Assembly (NCBI RefSeq): GCF_000241325.1
Contig: NZ_BAEI01000031.1
Span: 124,001-188,000, forward strand
Direction of reading: 5' to 3'
From: Gordonia polyisoprenivorans NBRC 16320 = JCM 10675
GTDB taxonomy: Bacteria > Actinomycetota > Actinomycetes > Mycobacteriales > Mycobacteriaceae
DNA: 64,000 nucleotides
A model generated the notes under the pieces. That model searched no databases, was not told the origin of the DNA, and worked only from the letters and a program-made list of their open reading frames with translations. Numbering within the stretch: the stretch's first letter is position 1; each line of letters starts with the position of its first letter. Position numbers and translations under genes: made by a program. Shown one piece after another: positions 24,007 through 32,592 of the stretch.

Positions 24007-24465
24007 TCATTCCATCGTGTAGTGAAAGGTGATCGGGTAGCCGTCGTCGCTGTGGCCGGCCAGGTCGATCTCGGCGTGTCCGCGCATGGCTGCCAGACCG
24101 CCGGTGCCGAGGCCCTCGACGATCTCGACGGTCTCGTGCACGCCGGTGGCGTTGTGGAAACCGTTGTGCCGCAGCACGAGACTGCCCTCGTGGCCATCGA
24201 TCGATCCCTCGAACGCCTCGAAGCCCGCAGTCGGGGCGTCGGCGCCCTCGATGTAGGTGAGCAGGTAGGCGAGGGTGCCCGTGCCGGTGACGTCACCCTG
24301 GTAGGAGTAGGCGACGTCGGCGCGGCTGAACCCCCGCGCCGGGTAGGTGACGCCGCTGATCTCGACGGTGCGGTCGTCGGTGGTGTAGATCTTCTCCTCG
24401 TTCCACGAGATGACCTGGAATGTGGCTGTGACGGAGTGTGTCCGGGAAGTCGATGAGGTGCTCAT
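24007..24465 (-). CDS. DUF3224-domain protein
   Basis: 152 residues from ATG 24465. The sequence is nearly all beta strand, with the DUF3224 pattern: TATFQVISWNEEKIY, then YSYQGDVTGTGTLAYLLTY, FEGSIDGHEGSLVLRHNG and the final GHAEIDLAGH strand. This is an allene-oxide-cyclase-like or lipocalin-like barrel. Such proteins bind or act on small molecules, but no reaction is known. It is divergent from an AraC regulator with only ~70 bp between starts, so that regulator probably controls it. Confidence 0.88.
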   Translation of the reverse strand: MSTSSTSRTHSVTATFQVISWNEEKIYTTDDRTVEISGVTYPARGFSRADVAYSYQGDVTGTGTLAYLLTYIEGADAPTAGFEAFEGSIDGHEGSLVLRHNGFHNATGVHETVEIVEGLGTGGLAAMRGHAEIDLAGHSDDGYPITFHYTME

Positions 24466-24535
24466 GGCTCCAGGGTGCGGTTGGGGTGCGGGTGTGGTCT
24501 TGTACAAACGCGACATCGGTTCGACACTGGTTGTG

Positions 24536-25381
24536 ATGAGCGAGGACGGAAACGAGGGCTTCACCACGCAGCCCGTGCTGGGCCGCGGGCCACGGGCGAT
24601 CATCGGGCCTGCCGCCGCGATGCCGTTCCGGGTGTCGCGTCTGCGTGCGCCTGCCGATCTCGCTCGCTGGGTCGACTACTTCTGGATCGTGCGCTGGTCC
24701 ACCGTCGAAATTCATGAGCAGCAGGTCATTCCGCAACCCGTGGTGCACGTGGCGGCCGAGGACGGCAGGCTCTGGGTGCATGGCGTGGGGGAGAGCAGGT
24801 TTTCGCGGACGCTCACCGACGACGGCCAGGTGTTCGGCATCGCCTTCCGTGCCGGTGGATTTCGGGGATTTCTCGACGGTCCGGTGAGTGCGTGGACCCG
24901 ATCGGTGCGCACGGTGGCCGACGTGCTCGGCGTCGATGACCGTGAGGTTGCGCGGCAACTCCTCGACCCCGACGTGGGCGACGACGAGTTGGTGACGATC
25001 GCCGTCCGGTGGCTCGCCGAGCGTGATCCCGTCGACGACCCGGTGATCGACGAGGTTGCCGCGCTCGCCGAGGCGGCCGAACACGACCCGTCCATCACTC
25101 GTGCCGAGCAACTCGCCGCACAGGCGGGCGTGAGTTTGCGGACGCTGCAGCGGCAGTTCGGTGAGTACGTGGGCATCGGACCGAAGTGGGTCATCCAGCG
25201 GTTCCGGATACTCGATGTCGCTGCGATCGCCAATGCGGGTGGAGACGTCGACTGGGCCGACACGGCGGTGCGTCTGGGATTCAGCGACCAATCGCATCTC
25301 ACGCGCGCGTTCAGTCGCATCGTCGGGAAACCCCCGGCCACCTACGTCCGGACCGAACGGACCGGGGGCAGCGAACGGTGA
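24536..25381 (+). CDS. AraC-family transcriptional regulator
   Basis: 281 residues from ATG 24536; a GTG one codon upstream is possible and neither has a clear ribosome-binding site. The N-terminal ~160 residues match the DUF6597-type sensor of AraC regulators (LARWVDYFWIVRW, QQVIPQPVVHVAAEDG, FGIAFRAGGFRGFL). The C terminus holds two helix-turn-helix units: AEQLAAQAGVSLRTLQRQF and the second with DTAVRLGFSDQSHLTRAF before GKPPATYV. It is divergent from the DUF3224 gene, its most likely target, and lies 82 bp upstream of the epoxide-hydrolase-like gene. Confidence 0.9.
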   Translation: MSEDGNEGFTTQPVLGRGPRAIIGPAAAMPFRVSRLRAPADLARWVDYFWIVRWSTVEIHEQQVIPQPVVHVAAEDGRLWVHGVGESRFSRTLTDDGQVFGIAFRAGGFRGFLDGPVSAWTRSVRTVADVLGVDDREVARQLLDPDVGDDELVTIAVRWLAERDPVDDPVIDEVAALAEAAEHDPSITRAEQLAAQAGVSLRTLQRQFGEYVGIGPKWVIQRFRILDVAAIANAGGDVDWADTAVRLGFSDQSHLTRAFSRIVGKPPATYVRTERTGGSER

Positions 25382-25463
25382 GCGGGTTCGATGAGCGCCG
25401 GACGCGCTACTGTCGAGCAGTGCGCTGCCGCCGGAACGGCTTCGGCGGTCCTGGACGGGAGGC

Positions 25464-26336
25464 ATGATGACGGACGACAGCAATACCGGCGAGACCGGAA
25501 GAATCAGTGAATTCGGCAGGGACGGATATGTTTTCGATGTGATCGACTCCGGTCGTGTGGGGTCGGGGGAGGTGCCGGGAGCCGACATCCCGATCGTGCT
25601 GCTGCACGGATTTCCCGAACGCGCCGCGTGCTGGAACCTGGTCACCCCGATCCTGAATGAGCGCGGCTACCGCACTGTCGCCCCTGATCAGCGCGGATAC
25701 TCCCCGCGGGCGCGTCCGGCCGCCGTCCGTGATTACCGGATCTCCGAGCTCGCCCGCGACGTCATTGCCTTGGCCGACACGCTGGACGCACCGAAAATTC
25801 ATCTGGTGGGCCATGATTGGGGATCGGGAGTGGCGTGGGCCGTCGCCGCCGACTATCCCGATCGTGTCGCCACGCTGACCGCACTCGCGGTTCCGCATCC
25901 GGGGGCCTATCTGCGCGCGATGCCGCGTGGTCAGCTGTTGCGGTCGTGGTACATGGGAGTGTTCCAGATCCCGGGATTCGCGGAATGGGCGCTGAGCAAA
26001 GGCATGTCCAACCCGAGGGCGGCACGATTCGGTCCGCCCGGCTTCGCCGAGCAGCTGCAGACCGACATCATCGACTACGGTGCACTGACCGGCGGACTCA
26101 ACTGGTATCGCGCACTGAAGTACGGCGATCGCGGACTGATGAACCGCAAGGTCACGGTGCCGACCACCCACATCTGGAGCGACGGAGACGTCTACCTGTC
26201 CCGGGCCGGCGCCCGCGGTTGCGCCCAGATGGTGGACGCCCCTTACGACTTCATCGTCCTCGAAGGAGTCGACCACTGGATTCCGCAACGCCGCCCGGAA
26301 CAGGTGGCCGAGGCGATCCTCGCTCGCATCGCCTGA
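25464..26336 (+). CDS. Alpha/beta hydrolase, epoxide-hydrolase type
   Basis: 290 residues. GGGAGG lies 1 and 4 bases before two successive ATG codons (25464 and 25467). The oxyanion motif is HGFPE (residues ~48-52), and the nucleophile is Asp118 in GHDWGSG rather than Ser, which points to an epoxide hydrolase or haloalkane dehalogenase subgroup. The catalytic His lies in EGVDHWIPQ near the C terminus. WNLVTPIL and the DQRGYSPRARP segment are typical of soluble epoxide hydrolases. Cytoplasmic. Substrate unknown. It may be controlled by the AraC regulator upstream. Confidence 0.9.
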   Translation: MMTDDSNTGETGRISEFGRDGYVFDVIDSGRVGSGEVPGADIPIVLLHGFPERAACWNLVTPILNERGYRTVAPDQRGYSPRARPAAVRDYRISELARDVIALADTLDAPKIHLVGHDWGSGVAWAVAADYPDRVATLTALAVPHPGAYLRAMPRGQLLRSWYMGVFQIPGFAEWALSKGMSNPRAARFGPPGFAEQLQTDIIDYGALTGGLNWYRALKYGDRGLMNRKVTVPTTHIWSDGDVYLSRAGARGCAQMVDAPYDFIVLEGVDHWIPQRRPEQVAEAILARIA

Positions 26337-26391
26337 GTCGCCGGCGCCGCGCTGGTGGAACTTGCCTTCAGTGGATGGTCGCGGTTGATAT

Positions 26392-26468
26392 GAATACAAC
26401 TTCCACCGGAGCGGGTATCCGACCCCGATTTTCGGGGTTTTCGGCCCAATTCGGTGGAAACTGTATTC
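26392..26468. repeat. 77-bp inverted repeat around a terminator hairpin
   Basis: GAATACAACTTCCACCG at 26392-26408 is matched 15 of 17 by its inverted complement at 26452-26468. Between them lies a separate perfect hairpin at 26422-26438 (ACCCCGA, loop TTT, TCGGGGT) followed by TTT. The unit sits about 55 bp after the epoxide-hydrolase-like stop. Confidence 0.7.
26422..26438 (+). terminator. Rho-independent-type terminator
   Basis: A 7-bp stem ACCCCGA/TCGGGGT with a 3-base T loop is followed by a short T run. It lies downstream of the epoxide-hydrolase-like gene on the same strand and is one of the few U-tailed hairpins in the window. Confidence 0.55.
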
Positions 26469-26601
26469 GCGGTCGCGGCTTGCACCCGCCCGTCGGTTCA
26501 TGACGTTCGGCCCTTCCGTCCCGATGGCCGTCCCGCCCCGAGAACCGTTGCACCGATGGGTGCCCGGTCCACCGTGACCCGAATCCAGCATCGGCGCGGG
26601 T

Positions 26602-26640
26602 GGTCTCGAGGCTCGCCGCACGCGGCTCGCACCTCGACCA
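26602..26640. repeat. 39-bp palindromic intergenic element, copy 2
   Basis: Identical base for base to 4121-4159. Both copies are in convergent, gene-free DNA and in the same orientation. Confidence 0.85.
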
Positions 26641-26958
26641 GCGGGGGACGACGATCCCCTCGAATGATGCTGATGCTCTCCCCATCCGACGATCGGACAC
26701 TCCCCACCCGATGGTCGAGGTGCACGGCGCCGCAGACGCCGGGCCCCGGGACCCGTTGCACCGGATTGTGTGGAAGGAAAGGTGCTTGTGGACAACAGGT
26801 TTGGCTGGTGGGCTGGCGGCAGTTGTCTGTCGGTGGGGTGTGGTAGTGGGTATGGCTTTCGCTGTGATCGGGGGGATGATGAGCCGCCAGGCGGAGAGCC
26901 GCGAGATCGCTTGTACCGATGCTGGTTTCGGCTCCGCGCTGCTAGCTCCCCTCCGCGA

Positions 26959-27432
26959 CTACGCTCGCCGCAGGATCTCTCCAAGCGACCCCGTGCTGTC
27001 GGCGCGTGTGCGTTCCGAGTCCTGTAGCGCTTTCACGCCGAGATGTGCACCGGCGATGATGAGCGACAGGACGGCCATCGGCACCCCGGCGAGGGTGAGC
27101 AACCCCCAGAAGAAGGCCCAATTAGCAAGGCCGACAAAGGCTACGACGAGAATCACCGGGACCACCAGCCACGAGACCCAACACCGCATGACGATCGCCG
27201 CCACGATCGGGGGCAGGGCGAGCGCCAGACCCAATTGGATCAACGGCCACGGTCCGAGCGCGGAGAAGGTCGTATCCGCGCACGTGGCACCGGGTCGGGT
27301 GCCCGTCTCCTCCAGTACGCCGCCCTTGCCGCATCCCAGGGACACGAAACCGACCGGCTGATACGCCGCCCAGATCACGAATGCCAGAGCGCCCACGGCG
27401 ATTACGCACCACAGGCACCGAACCGCGGCCAT
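26959..27432 (-). CDS. Small integral membrane protein, 157 aa
   Basis: Four hydrophobic segments are visible: residues ~3-23, 62-82, 86-106 and 110-135. A Cys-containing loop (LGCGKGGVLEE and GATCADTTF) lies between the first two. The composition and loop suggest an extracytoplasmic disulfide. The family is not recognised. The start at 27432 lies six bases after the stop of the H1-like gene, so the two form an operon. The C-terminal ~25 residues are charged and cytoplasmic. Confidence 0.7.
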   Translation of the reverse strand: MAAVRCLWCVIAVGALAFVIWAAYQPVGFVSLGCGKGGVLEETGTRPGATCADTTFSALGPWPLIQLGLALALPPIVAAIVMRCWVSWLVVPVILVVAFVGLANWAFFWGLLTLAGVPMAVLSLIIAGAHLGVKALQDSERTRADSTGSLGEILRRA

Positions 27433-27438
27433 GGTCGG

Positions 27439-28245
27439 TCAGCTCCGCCGATGCCGAAGTACCTCGATGAGGAGCAGTAGGACGGCGAGTAGGCCGCCGC
27501 CGACGACGACCGGCACACGAACGGGATAGGGGAGCTCCGTGGGGGCGCCGGCGCGCAGCTGCGCGAAAGTGGCTCGCTGAGCATCGGATTCGGCGACGAC
27601 GTCGACGATCGCCGTGCTGTGGGATTCCGCGGCGCTGTCGGATTCTGCGGATGCAGGCTGCTCGGAAGCCGAGGGGGTGGACGCCACGGCTTCGGTGGTG
27701 GGTTCGGCGGCGGCCGGCTCGTCGAAGGGAAGCTCGGGTTCGACAGCGGCACGGGCCGGTGTCGGCTCGGGTGCCGGTTCAGGTGACGGGGGAGCCGACT
27801 TGGGTGGCGCCTTCTTGGCCGGCGCGGTGCCCGCGCTCGGTGACGGCCGCTTGGTGGGCGGCGCCTTCTTCGCCGGCGCCTTCTTCGCCGGCGCCTTCTT
27901 CACTGGGGCTTTCTCGGCGGTGGCCTTCTTCGGAGCGGACTTCTTCACCGCGGCTTTCTTTGCCGGCGCCTTTTTCGCGGGCGCTTTCTTCGCGGGGGTC
28001 TTCGTGGCCGCCGGCTTGTCGGTTGCGGCCTTGTCGTTTGCGGCTTTGTCGGCGGCGGTTTCCTCGGCGTCAGCGGCCTTCGGCGGAGCCTTCTTGGCGG
28101 GTGCCTTCTTCGCGGGGCTCTTCTTCGCGACCTTCTTGGCCGGTGTGCTGTGACCGGCCGCGCCGGAACCCGTTTCCGGCTCGCCACTCCCGGCCGTCCG
28201 GCCGTCGGACGATGGGCGCGCCTTGTTCGGGTCCGGGTCGGTCAT
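27439..28245 (-). CDS. Histone-H1-like Lys/Ala/Pro-repeat protein with C-terminal membrane anchor
   Basis: 268 residues from ATG 28245, which has GAGGGAG nine bases upstream. Residues ~30-155 are built of PAKKA/APAKKAP-type repeats like the tails of HupB and of the adhesin HBHA. Then comes an acidic, Pro/Ala/Ser/Glu-rich segment ([23 protein letters not shown]) and a single hydrophobic helix at the extreme C terminus ([20 protein letters not shown]) followed by RHRRS. There is no signal peptide. The topology is therefore probably tail-anchored, with the basic part in the cytoplasm where it could touch DNA or RNA. Function is inference only. It is in an operon with the small membrane protein and downstream of DUF6474. 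Confidence 0.75.
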   Translation of the reverse strand: MTDPDPNKARPSSDGRTAGSGEPETGSGAAGHSTPAKKVAKKSPAKKAPAKKAPPKAADAEETAADKAANDKAATDKPAATKTPAKKAPAKKAPAKKAAVKKSAPKKATAEKAPVKKAPAKKAPAKKAPPTKRPSPSAGTAPAKKAPPKSAPPSPEPAPEPTPARAAVEPELPFDEPAAAEPTTEAVASTPSASEQPASAESDSAAESHSTAIVDVVAESDAQRATFAQLRAGAPTELPYPVRVPVVVGGGLLAVLLLLIEVLRHRRS

Positions 28246-28372
28246 GGTGCGGTCGCTCCCTCGCATGTCGCTGACGTGGCGAAACCAATCCTAGACATGA
28301 CACACACCGGACACGGACACCCCGGACACAGCACCACGCCGTCTCACGACGCCGTCATGGCGCCGACATTGC

Positions 28373-29086
28373 TCAGGACCGGACGCCGAGCCTCGCGAGG
28401 ATGTCGGCGTCGATCGCCCCGAGTTCGTCCTCGATCGCGCGGTGCGCGGTGCGACGCTGTCCCGACGCCATCGCCTCGGCGGCGTCCACCGCGATGGCGA
28501 GGTTGTCCAGACGCTTGCCGATCGCGTCGACGAAGGCCTTGGCATCGGCGGTGGTGTCCTGGGCGGCCACCTTGTCCAGGGAGGTGCGGGCGGTGGCAAT
28601 CCGCGCGGCGAGGCTCGCACCGTGTCCGGAGAACTGACGCAGCACGTCCGGCGCGACGCCGACCCGTTCGGCCTGCATCGACGAGAATCGACCCCGTGCG
28701 GCCACCGCGGCGCGATACACAACCGGCGCGACGATCGGGGCGACGAGCCGTCCGACCGTCAGATAGCGGCGCACGCTCGCCGGGCTGTAAGGCTTGGCGT
28801 CGGCGGCAGCCTTCGCCTTCGCGGCCACCGTCTTGGCTTCGGCCTGCGCGACCTTCACCTGCGCCTTGCTCGCCTTGCGGTCGGCCTTGGCGGCTTTCTT
28901 CGCAGTCTTCTGCTCGACCTTGAGCTCTTTGCCCCGCAGCTTGTGCTCGGCCTTGCGGCGTTCCTTGGCGGCCTTGCGGCGATCCTTGGATTCGAACTTG
29001 GCCTCGAGCTTCGCCTTGGCCTTGAGTGCTTTGGCCTCGGCCCGCCGTTCGGCACGGCTTCTACCGTCGGACGAGAACACACCCAT
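28373..29086 (-). CDS. DUF6474-family protein
   Basis: 237 residues from ATG 29086. The first ~95 residues are a highly charged Lys/Ala/Arg/Glu coiled-coil (RRAEAKALKAKAKLEAKFES and onward), followed by the conserved YSPASVRRYLTVGRLVAPIVAPVVYR segment and a helical C-terminal half ending in DADILARLGVR. The middle segment is hydrophobic enough to touch the membrane. This is the DUF6474 pattern of mycolata. Function is unknown. A longer frame upstream crosses the divergent promoter and is rejected. The H1-like gene follows 127 bp downstream. Confidence 0.8.
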   Translation of the reverse strand: MGVFSSDGRSRAERRAEAKALKAKAKLEAKFESKDRRKAAKERRKAEHKLRGKELKVEQKTAKKAAKADRKASKAQVKVAQAEAKTVAAKAKAAADAKPYSPASVRRYLTVGRLVAPIVAPVVYRAAVAARGRFSSMQAERVGVAPDVLRQFSGHGASLAARIATARTSLDKVAAQDTTADAKAFVDAIGKRLDNLAIAVDAAEAMASGQRRTAHRAIEDELGAIDADILARLGVRS

Positions 29087-29256
29087 CGGGGCACCTTTCG
29101 CTGGGACTGCCGAGTCTTTGTCCACCTGTACGAGTCCACCTACACGATCGCTACATGACGCGCGCGACCGCGATGGTGAACCCACCGACACAAGCATTAC
29201 ATAGGCTCGGAAACAGACTGTGACGGGCGATACCGCACAACCGGGGACTGCAGGAG

Positions 29257-31002
29257 GTGACGACGACGGTGGTGAGCCTGCTGCACGCCCGGGACCTCGC
29301 CGGGTGCGAGCATCGCCTCGCCCTGGATTCCGCGCACCCCGAGATGACCCGAGACCGTCCGCAGACACCCGAGGCCGCGCGTCGCACCGAGGCTGCGGCG
29401 TTGCATCGGGATCGTGTCCGTGACCTGCTGCGGGCCATCCACAGCGACCAGGAACCGAACACGTTCGTCACCGTCGGCCCGGGCTCCTCGGCACAGCGGG
29501 CGGCGCGGACGTTGCAGGCATGCGACGAGGGTGCGCACTGGATCTGGAATGCGACGCTGCCGATCGACCCCGACCATGGTCGTCGGGGACATTCGGAACT
29601 TCTCGTCCGCGTCGACGACGGCTATCTCCCGATCATCGTGGTGAATCATCGGGCGTCGTATCCGGCCAAGCCGCGACGCGGTGCGCCCGCCGAGGGCACG
29701 GTGGCGCTGTTGACCAGCCCGCTGTGGGGATGGCTGCCGACCCCCGACCCGCACCGCACCATCCGCAACCACCGTCGTGACCAGCTGCGGCTGGCCCATC
29801 TGACCCAGATGCTGCTCGACGAGGGGCTGGCCCCGACGCATGACGAGCCGGACCTGTGCGCCGGGGTGATCGGCCTGGACATCGATTGCATCGTCGTGCA
29901 CCGCATCGGAACGACGCTGCCCGACTACCGGTCGGTGTTCGAGCGGCGACAGGCCATCGCCGCGGGGTCGGTGCTGACCGCGCCGCGCCGGGTCTCCGAG
30001 TGCCGCAGCTGCCCGTGGTGGGAGAAATGTGGTCCCGAACTCGAGGCGCGCCGCGACATCAGCCTCGTGGTCTCCTCGGGGCAGGCCGACACCCTGACCG
30101 AGGCGGGAATCCGGACCGTCGACCAGCTCGCCCGGTACGAGGGGCCGGCGCCGCAGTCGTGGCCGTCGAACGTGGCCTTCGACGACGCCGTGGTCAACGC
30201 GATCGCCTGGCTCACCGACGTGCCCCTGGTGCGCCGGGTCGAGCGACCCCTGGTGCGGCGGGCCGACGTGGAGGTCGACGTCGACATGGAGAGCTACGGC
30301 GAGGACGGCGCCTACCTATGGGGCACGCTGCTCACCGACAACGTCGACCGCGACCGGCCGGTGCGCTATCGGCCCTTCGTCACCTGGCACCCACTCCCGA
30401 CCGCCGACGAGGCCCGCTCATTCGCCGAGTTCTGGGCGTGGCTGAAAGCCGAACGGCAGGCCGCGCACGACAGCGGGAAAACCTTTGCCGCCTACTGTTA
30501 TTCGCAGCAGGCCGAGAACCGGTGGTTGCTCTCCTCGGCCAATCGGTTCGCCGGCGCACCAGGTGTCCCCACGCGCGCCGAGGTCCAGGCGTTCATCGAT
30601 TCGTCGGAGTGGGTCGACATCTATGAGGCGGTGAGCGCGAATTTCGTGTGCCCGCAGGGCAAAGGCTTGAAGAAGGTCGCTCCCGTCGCCGGTTTCACCT
30701 GGCGCGACGACGAGGCCGGCGGCGCCGCGTCGATGGATTGGTACAAGGCGGCTGTCGCGCTCGGCACCACCGAACTCGATCTCTCCCAACGTGATCGGCT
30801 CTTGGCCTACAACGAGGACGACGTGCTCGCCACCAAGGTGTTGCGGGAATGGATGGACGGTGACTGGACCGATCCCGACCTCGCCCGGCGCGTCCCCTAT
30901 CAAGAAGAGCTGTTGACGCTGCGTCGACGGTCAGAGGCGAGTCGAACGCAGGGCGTCGAGGAACGGCCCGGTGCCGACAAGCGCGACGGCACCGAGCAGT
31001 AG
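29257..31002 (+). CDS. TM0106-family RecB-like putative nuclease
   Basis: 581 residues from GTG 29257. The N-terminal half resembles the RecB/Cas4-type nuclease fold, with GHSELLVRVDDGYLPIIVVNHR supplying acidic and basic active-site positions. Three cysteines (C249, C252 and C257 in CRSCPWWEKC) suggest an Fe-S cluster as in Cas4/AddB. From about residue 339 an RNase H-like domain begins with VDVDMES (D343, E345) and ends with YNEDDVLATKVLREW, typical of RNase_H_2/YprB-type exonucleases. The family is widespread in actinobacteria and its substrate is unknown. The 3' end overlaps the convergent exported-protein gene by 72 bp. Confidence 0.85.
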   Translation: MTTTVVSLLHARDLAGCEHRLALDSAHPEMTRDRPQTPEAARRTEAAALHRDRVRDLLRAIHSDQEPNTFVTVGPGSSAQRAARTLQACDEGAHWIWNATLPIDPDHGRRGHSELLVRVDDGYLPIIVVNHRASYPAKPRRGAPAEGTVALLTSPLWGWLPTPDPHRTIRNHRRDQLRLAHLTQMLLDEGLAPTHDEPDLCAGVIGLDIDCIVVHRIGTTLPDYRSVFERRQAIAAGSVLTAPRRVSECRSCPWWEKCGPELEARRDISLVVSSGQADTLTEAGIRTVDQLARYEGPAPQSWPSNVAFDDAVVNAIAWLTDVPLVRRVERPLVRRADVEVDVDMESYGEDGAYLWGTLLTDNVDRDRPVRYRPFVTWHPLPTADEARSFAEFWAWLKAERQAAHDSGKTFAAYCYSQQAENRWLLSSANRFAGAPGVPTRAEVQAFIDSSEWVDIYEAVSANFVCPQGKGLKKVAPVAGFTWRDDEAGGAASMDWYKAAVALGTTELDLSQRDRLLAYNEDDVLATKVLREWMDGDWTDPDLARRVPYQEELLTLRRRSEASRTQGVEERPGADKRDGTEQ

Positions 31003-31674
31003 CAACAGGCCGGGCGAGATGTCGCGGAAGAAGCCGCCGACGCCGGCGAGGGTGACCTTCGGTTCCGCGGCGGGAGCCGCCTGCGGAGCCGTCGAGACCG
31101 GCCGTGGTGTGGTGGCGCGCGGTGCGGGTGCGCCCGGCGCGGGAGACGCCGCCGGGATGGAATTCGGTGTCGATCGGCCGGTGTGCGGAGCGGATGTCCC
31201 GGGAACCGCGCCCGCACCACCCGCACCTGCGGCAGGTGGTGCGACGGGCACGACCGGCGGCACCGGCGCGGCGGGTGCCGCGGGTGCGGGTGCAGTGGCC
31301 GTCGGCCGGGGACGCTCACGTTGCGGGTACACCACGTTGCCCGACGACGAGGTGGATGTCGACACGGTCGGTGGCGTGTAGGTCGGTGCGGGGTGAGGAG
31401 GGACCACAGCGCTGCTGCCGCCCGACGGCGACGACCCCGACGGGGATGACGAGGACGATCCGGACGAACCAGGCGACTGGCTGCCGCTTCCGGTCGGCTG
31501 CGTATGTGAGCAGCACGTGAACCAGATCCCGCCGCCGGTGGGGCCGGTCCCGCTCGGCGGCGTGGCAACGGCCACCCCGACCCCGGTGCCGACCATCATC
31601 ATCAATGTGGCGAGCAGCGTGAGTAACGGCACACGTCGATGCCGACGCGGCGTCGGTGTGCGGTGCCGTCCCAT
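30931..31674 (-). CDS. Exported Pro/Ser/Ala-rich protein with C-terminal membrane helix
   Basis: 247 residues from ATG 31674, with AGGAGAG upstream. A basic N terminus (RHRTPTPRRHRR) leads into a hydrophobic segment ending near ATPPSG, which acts as signal peptide or anchor. A CC pair follows (WFTCCSH). The middle is low complexity: SSSSSPSGSSPSGG, then long Pro/Ala runs. The C terminus has a second hydrophobic helix (DISPGLLLLLGAVALVGTG) before ALRSTRL. Probably a cell-wall-spanning or periplasmic stalk protein. No family recognised. The 3' end overlaps the TM0106-type nuclease gene by 72 bp. Confidence 0.65.
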   Translation of the reverse strand: MGRHRTPTPRRHRRVPLLTLLATLMMMVGTGVGVAVATPPSGTGPTGGGIWFTCCSHTQPTGSGSQSPGSSGSSSSSPSGSSPSGGSSAVVPPHPAPTYTPPTVSTSTSSSGNVVYPQRERPRPTATAPAPAAPAAPVPPVVPVAPPAAGAGGAGAVPGTSAPHTGRSTPNSIPAASPAPGAPAPRATTPRPVSTAPQAAPAAEPKVTLAGVGGFFRDISPGLLLLLGAVALVGTGPFLDALRSTRL

Positions 31675-31981
31675 CGCTGGTCTCTCCTGCTGTCGTCGGG
31701 TGGATCTCCCGATTTCTGAGTGATCCATCAATTCCCGCGCGGCCGTGTTTGCCTCGTATTCACCGATCTGTGTCTGTAGGATCACAGACTGATCACGGCC
31801 AATGGACCCCTGTCACATTGACTGTGATCAACACCACAAAAGCTTCAGGAGTGCTGGCTGTGCGGCTGAAGTAGTTCCCGAGGACGCGGCCGTGCAAAAT
31901 TTGATGATAGCTGCCGTTGCGGAATCTCGGGTTTACGGTCTTTAATGTTTGCAAATGCAAGTTTCAGGTTTCGGAGAAGGT
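31675..31981. promoter_or_regulatory. Divergent control region with candidate operators
   Basis: This 307-bp gap is AT-richer than its surroundings. TTGCA-AA-TGCAA at 31949-31960 is a perfect small palindrome 21 bases before the XRE regulator start, well placed for autoregulation. Further upstream TGATCAC (from ~31788) and GTGATCA (from ~31823) form a 7-bp inverted repeat near CRP/GlxR-like TGTGA and TCACA half-sites. These are visual candidates only. Confidence 0.4.
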
Positions 31982-32542
31982 ATGACGTCACGAGGCGATG
32001 AACGGCCCGCGGGTTCGACGACGGGGGCGCTCGACAAAGACAAGCCGGTCGACACCGACCCCGGCCTGTTCGCGCGCAGATTGGAAGAGCTGTTCCGCAC
32101 GGTACCGGGGCCCAACGGCCGCGCGTACAGCGCAAAGGCGATCGCGGCGCGATCGACCGAGCGCGGATTCCGACTCGGCGAGTCCTACCTGAGCCAGTTG
32201 CGCTCGGGTAAGGCCAAGTCGCCGTCGTTCCGTACCGTCGAGGGGATCGCGGCCGCGTTCGGCGTGGACGTGCACTACTTCCTCGAGGATCGGGCGGCCC
32301 AACGCACCCGGGACGAGATCGACCTGATGCGCCTGCAAGCCGACACGAACGTCCAGCTCGCGGCGTTCCGTCTGGCCGGTCTGTCCAGCGATTCGGTGAC
32401 CGTGGTCAACGAGCTCATCAAGGTTCTGCGCGAGCAGCAGGGGCTGCCGAAGGATCCGCCGGATATTGTGGCAGCGGGGTTGACCGAAGAGCAGGCCGAT
32501 GCGCGGCTACGCGTCGTCGGCGGCAAGGAGATCGAGGACTGA
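31982..32542 (+). CDS. EspR-like XRE-family DNA-binding protein
   Basis: 186 residues from ATG 31982, with GGAGAAGG directly upstream. Residues ~28-105 are a helix-turn-helix domain like that of EspR: FARRLEELFRTVPGPNGRAYSAKAIAARS, then the recognition segment ESYLSQLRSGKAKSPSFRT and GIAAAFGVDVHYFLED. The C-terminal half is helical and may dimerise, with no recognised ligand domain. EspR-type proteins are nucleoid-associated regulators in mycobacteria, but the neighbours here (HEXXH peptidase and a membrane protein) point to a local switch. A candidate operator lies just upstream. Confidence 0.85.
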   Translation: MTSRGDERPAGSTTGALDKDKPVDTDPGLFARRLEELFRTVPGPNGRAYSAKAIAARSTERGFRLGESYLSQLRSGKAKSPSFRTVEGIAAAFGVDVHYFLEDRAAQRTRDEIDLMRLQADTNVQLAAFRLAGLSSDSVTVVNELIKVLREQQGLPKDPPDIVAAGLTEEQADARLRVVGGKEIED

Positions 32543-32592
32543 TCTCCGTCGTCGCCGCGGGCCCGCTCCGCCACGACGAGGAGGGGTGTCCG

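Larger units (their letters stand above)
26337..26958. other. Gene-poor 620-bp stretch
   Basis: Open frames here on the plus strand read as low-quality translations and do not agree with the composition of neighbouring genes. The stretch holds the inverted repeat with nested terminator (26392-26468) and copy 2 of the 39-bp palindrome (26602-26640). The remaining ~320 bp before the convergent membrane-protein stop shows nothing I can name. Confidence 0.6.

Noticed and set aside
31675..31981. CRP/GlxR binding site upstream of the XRE regulator
   Set aside because: TGTGA and TCACA half-sites exist, but never with the required six-base spacing.
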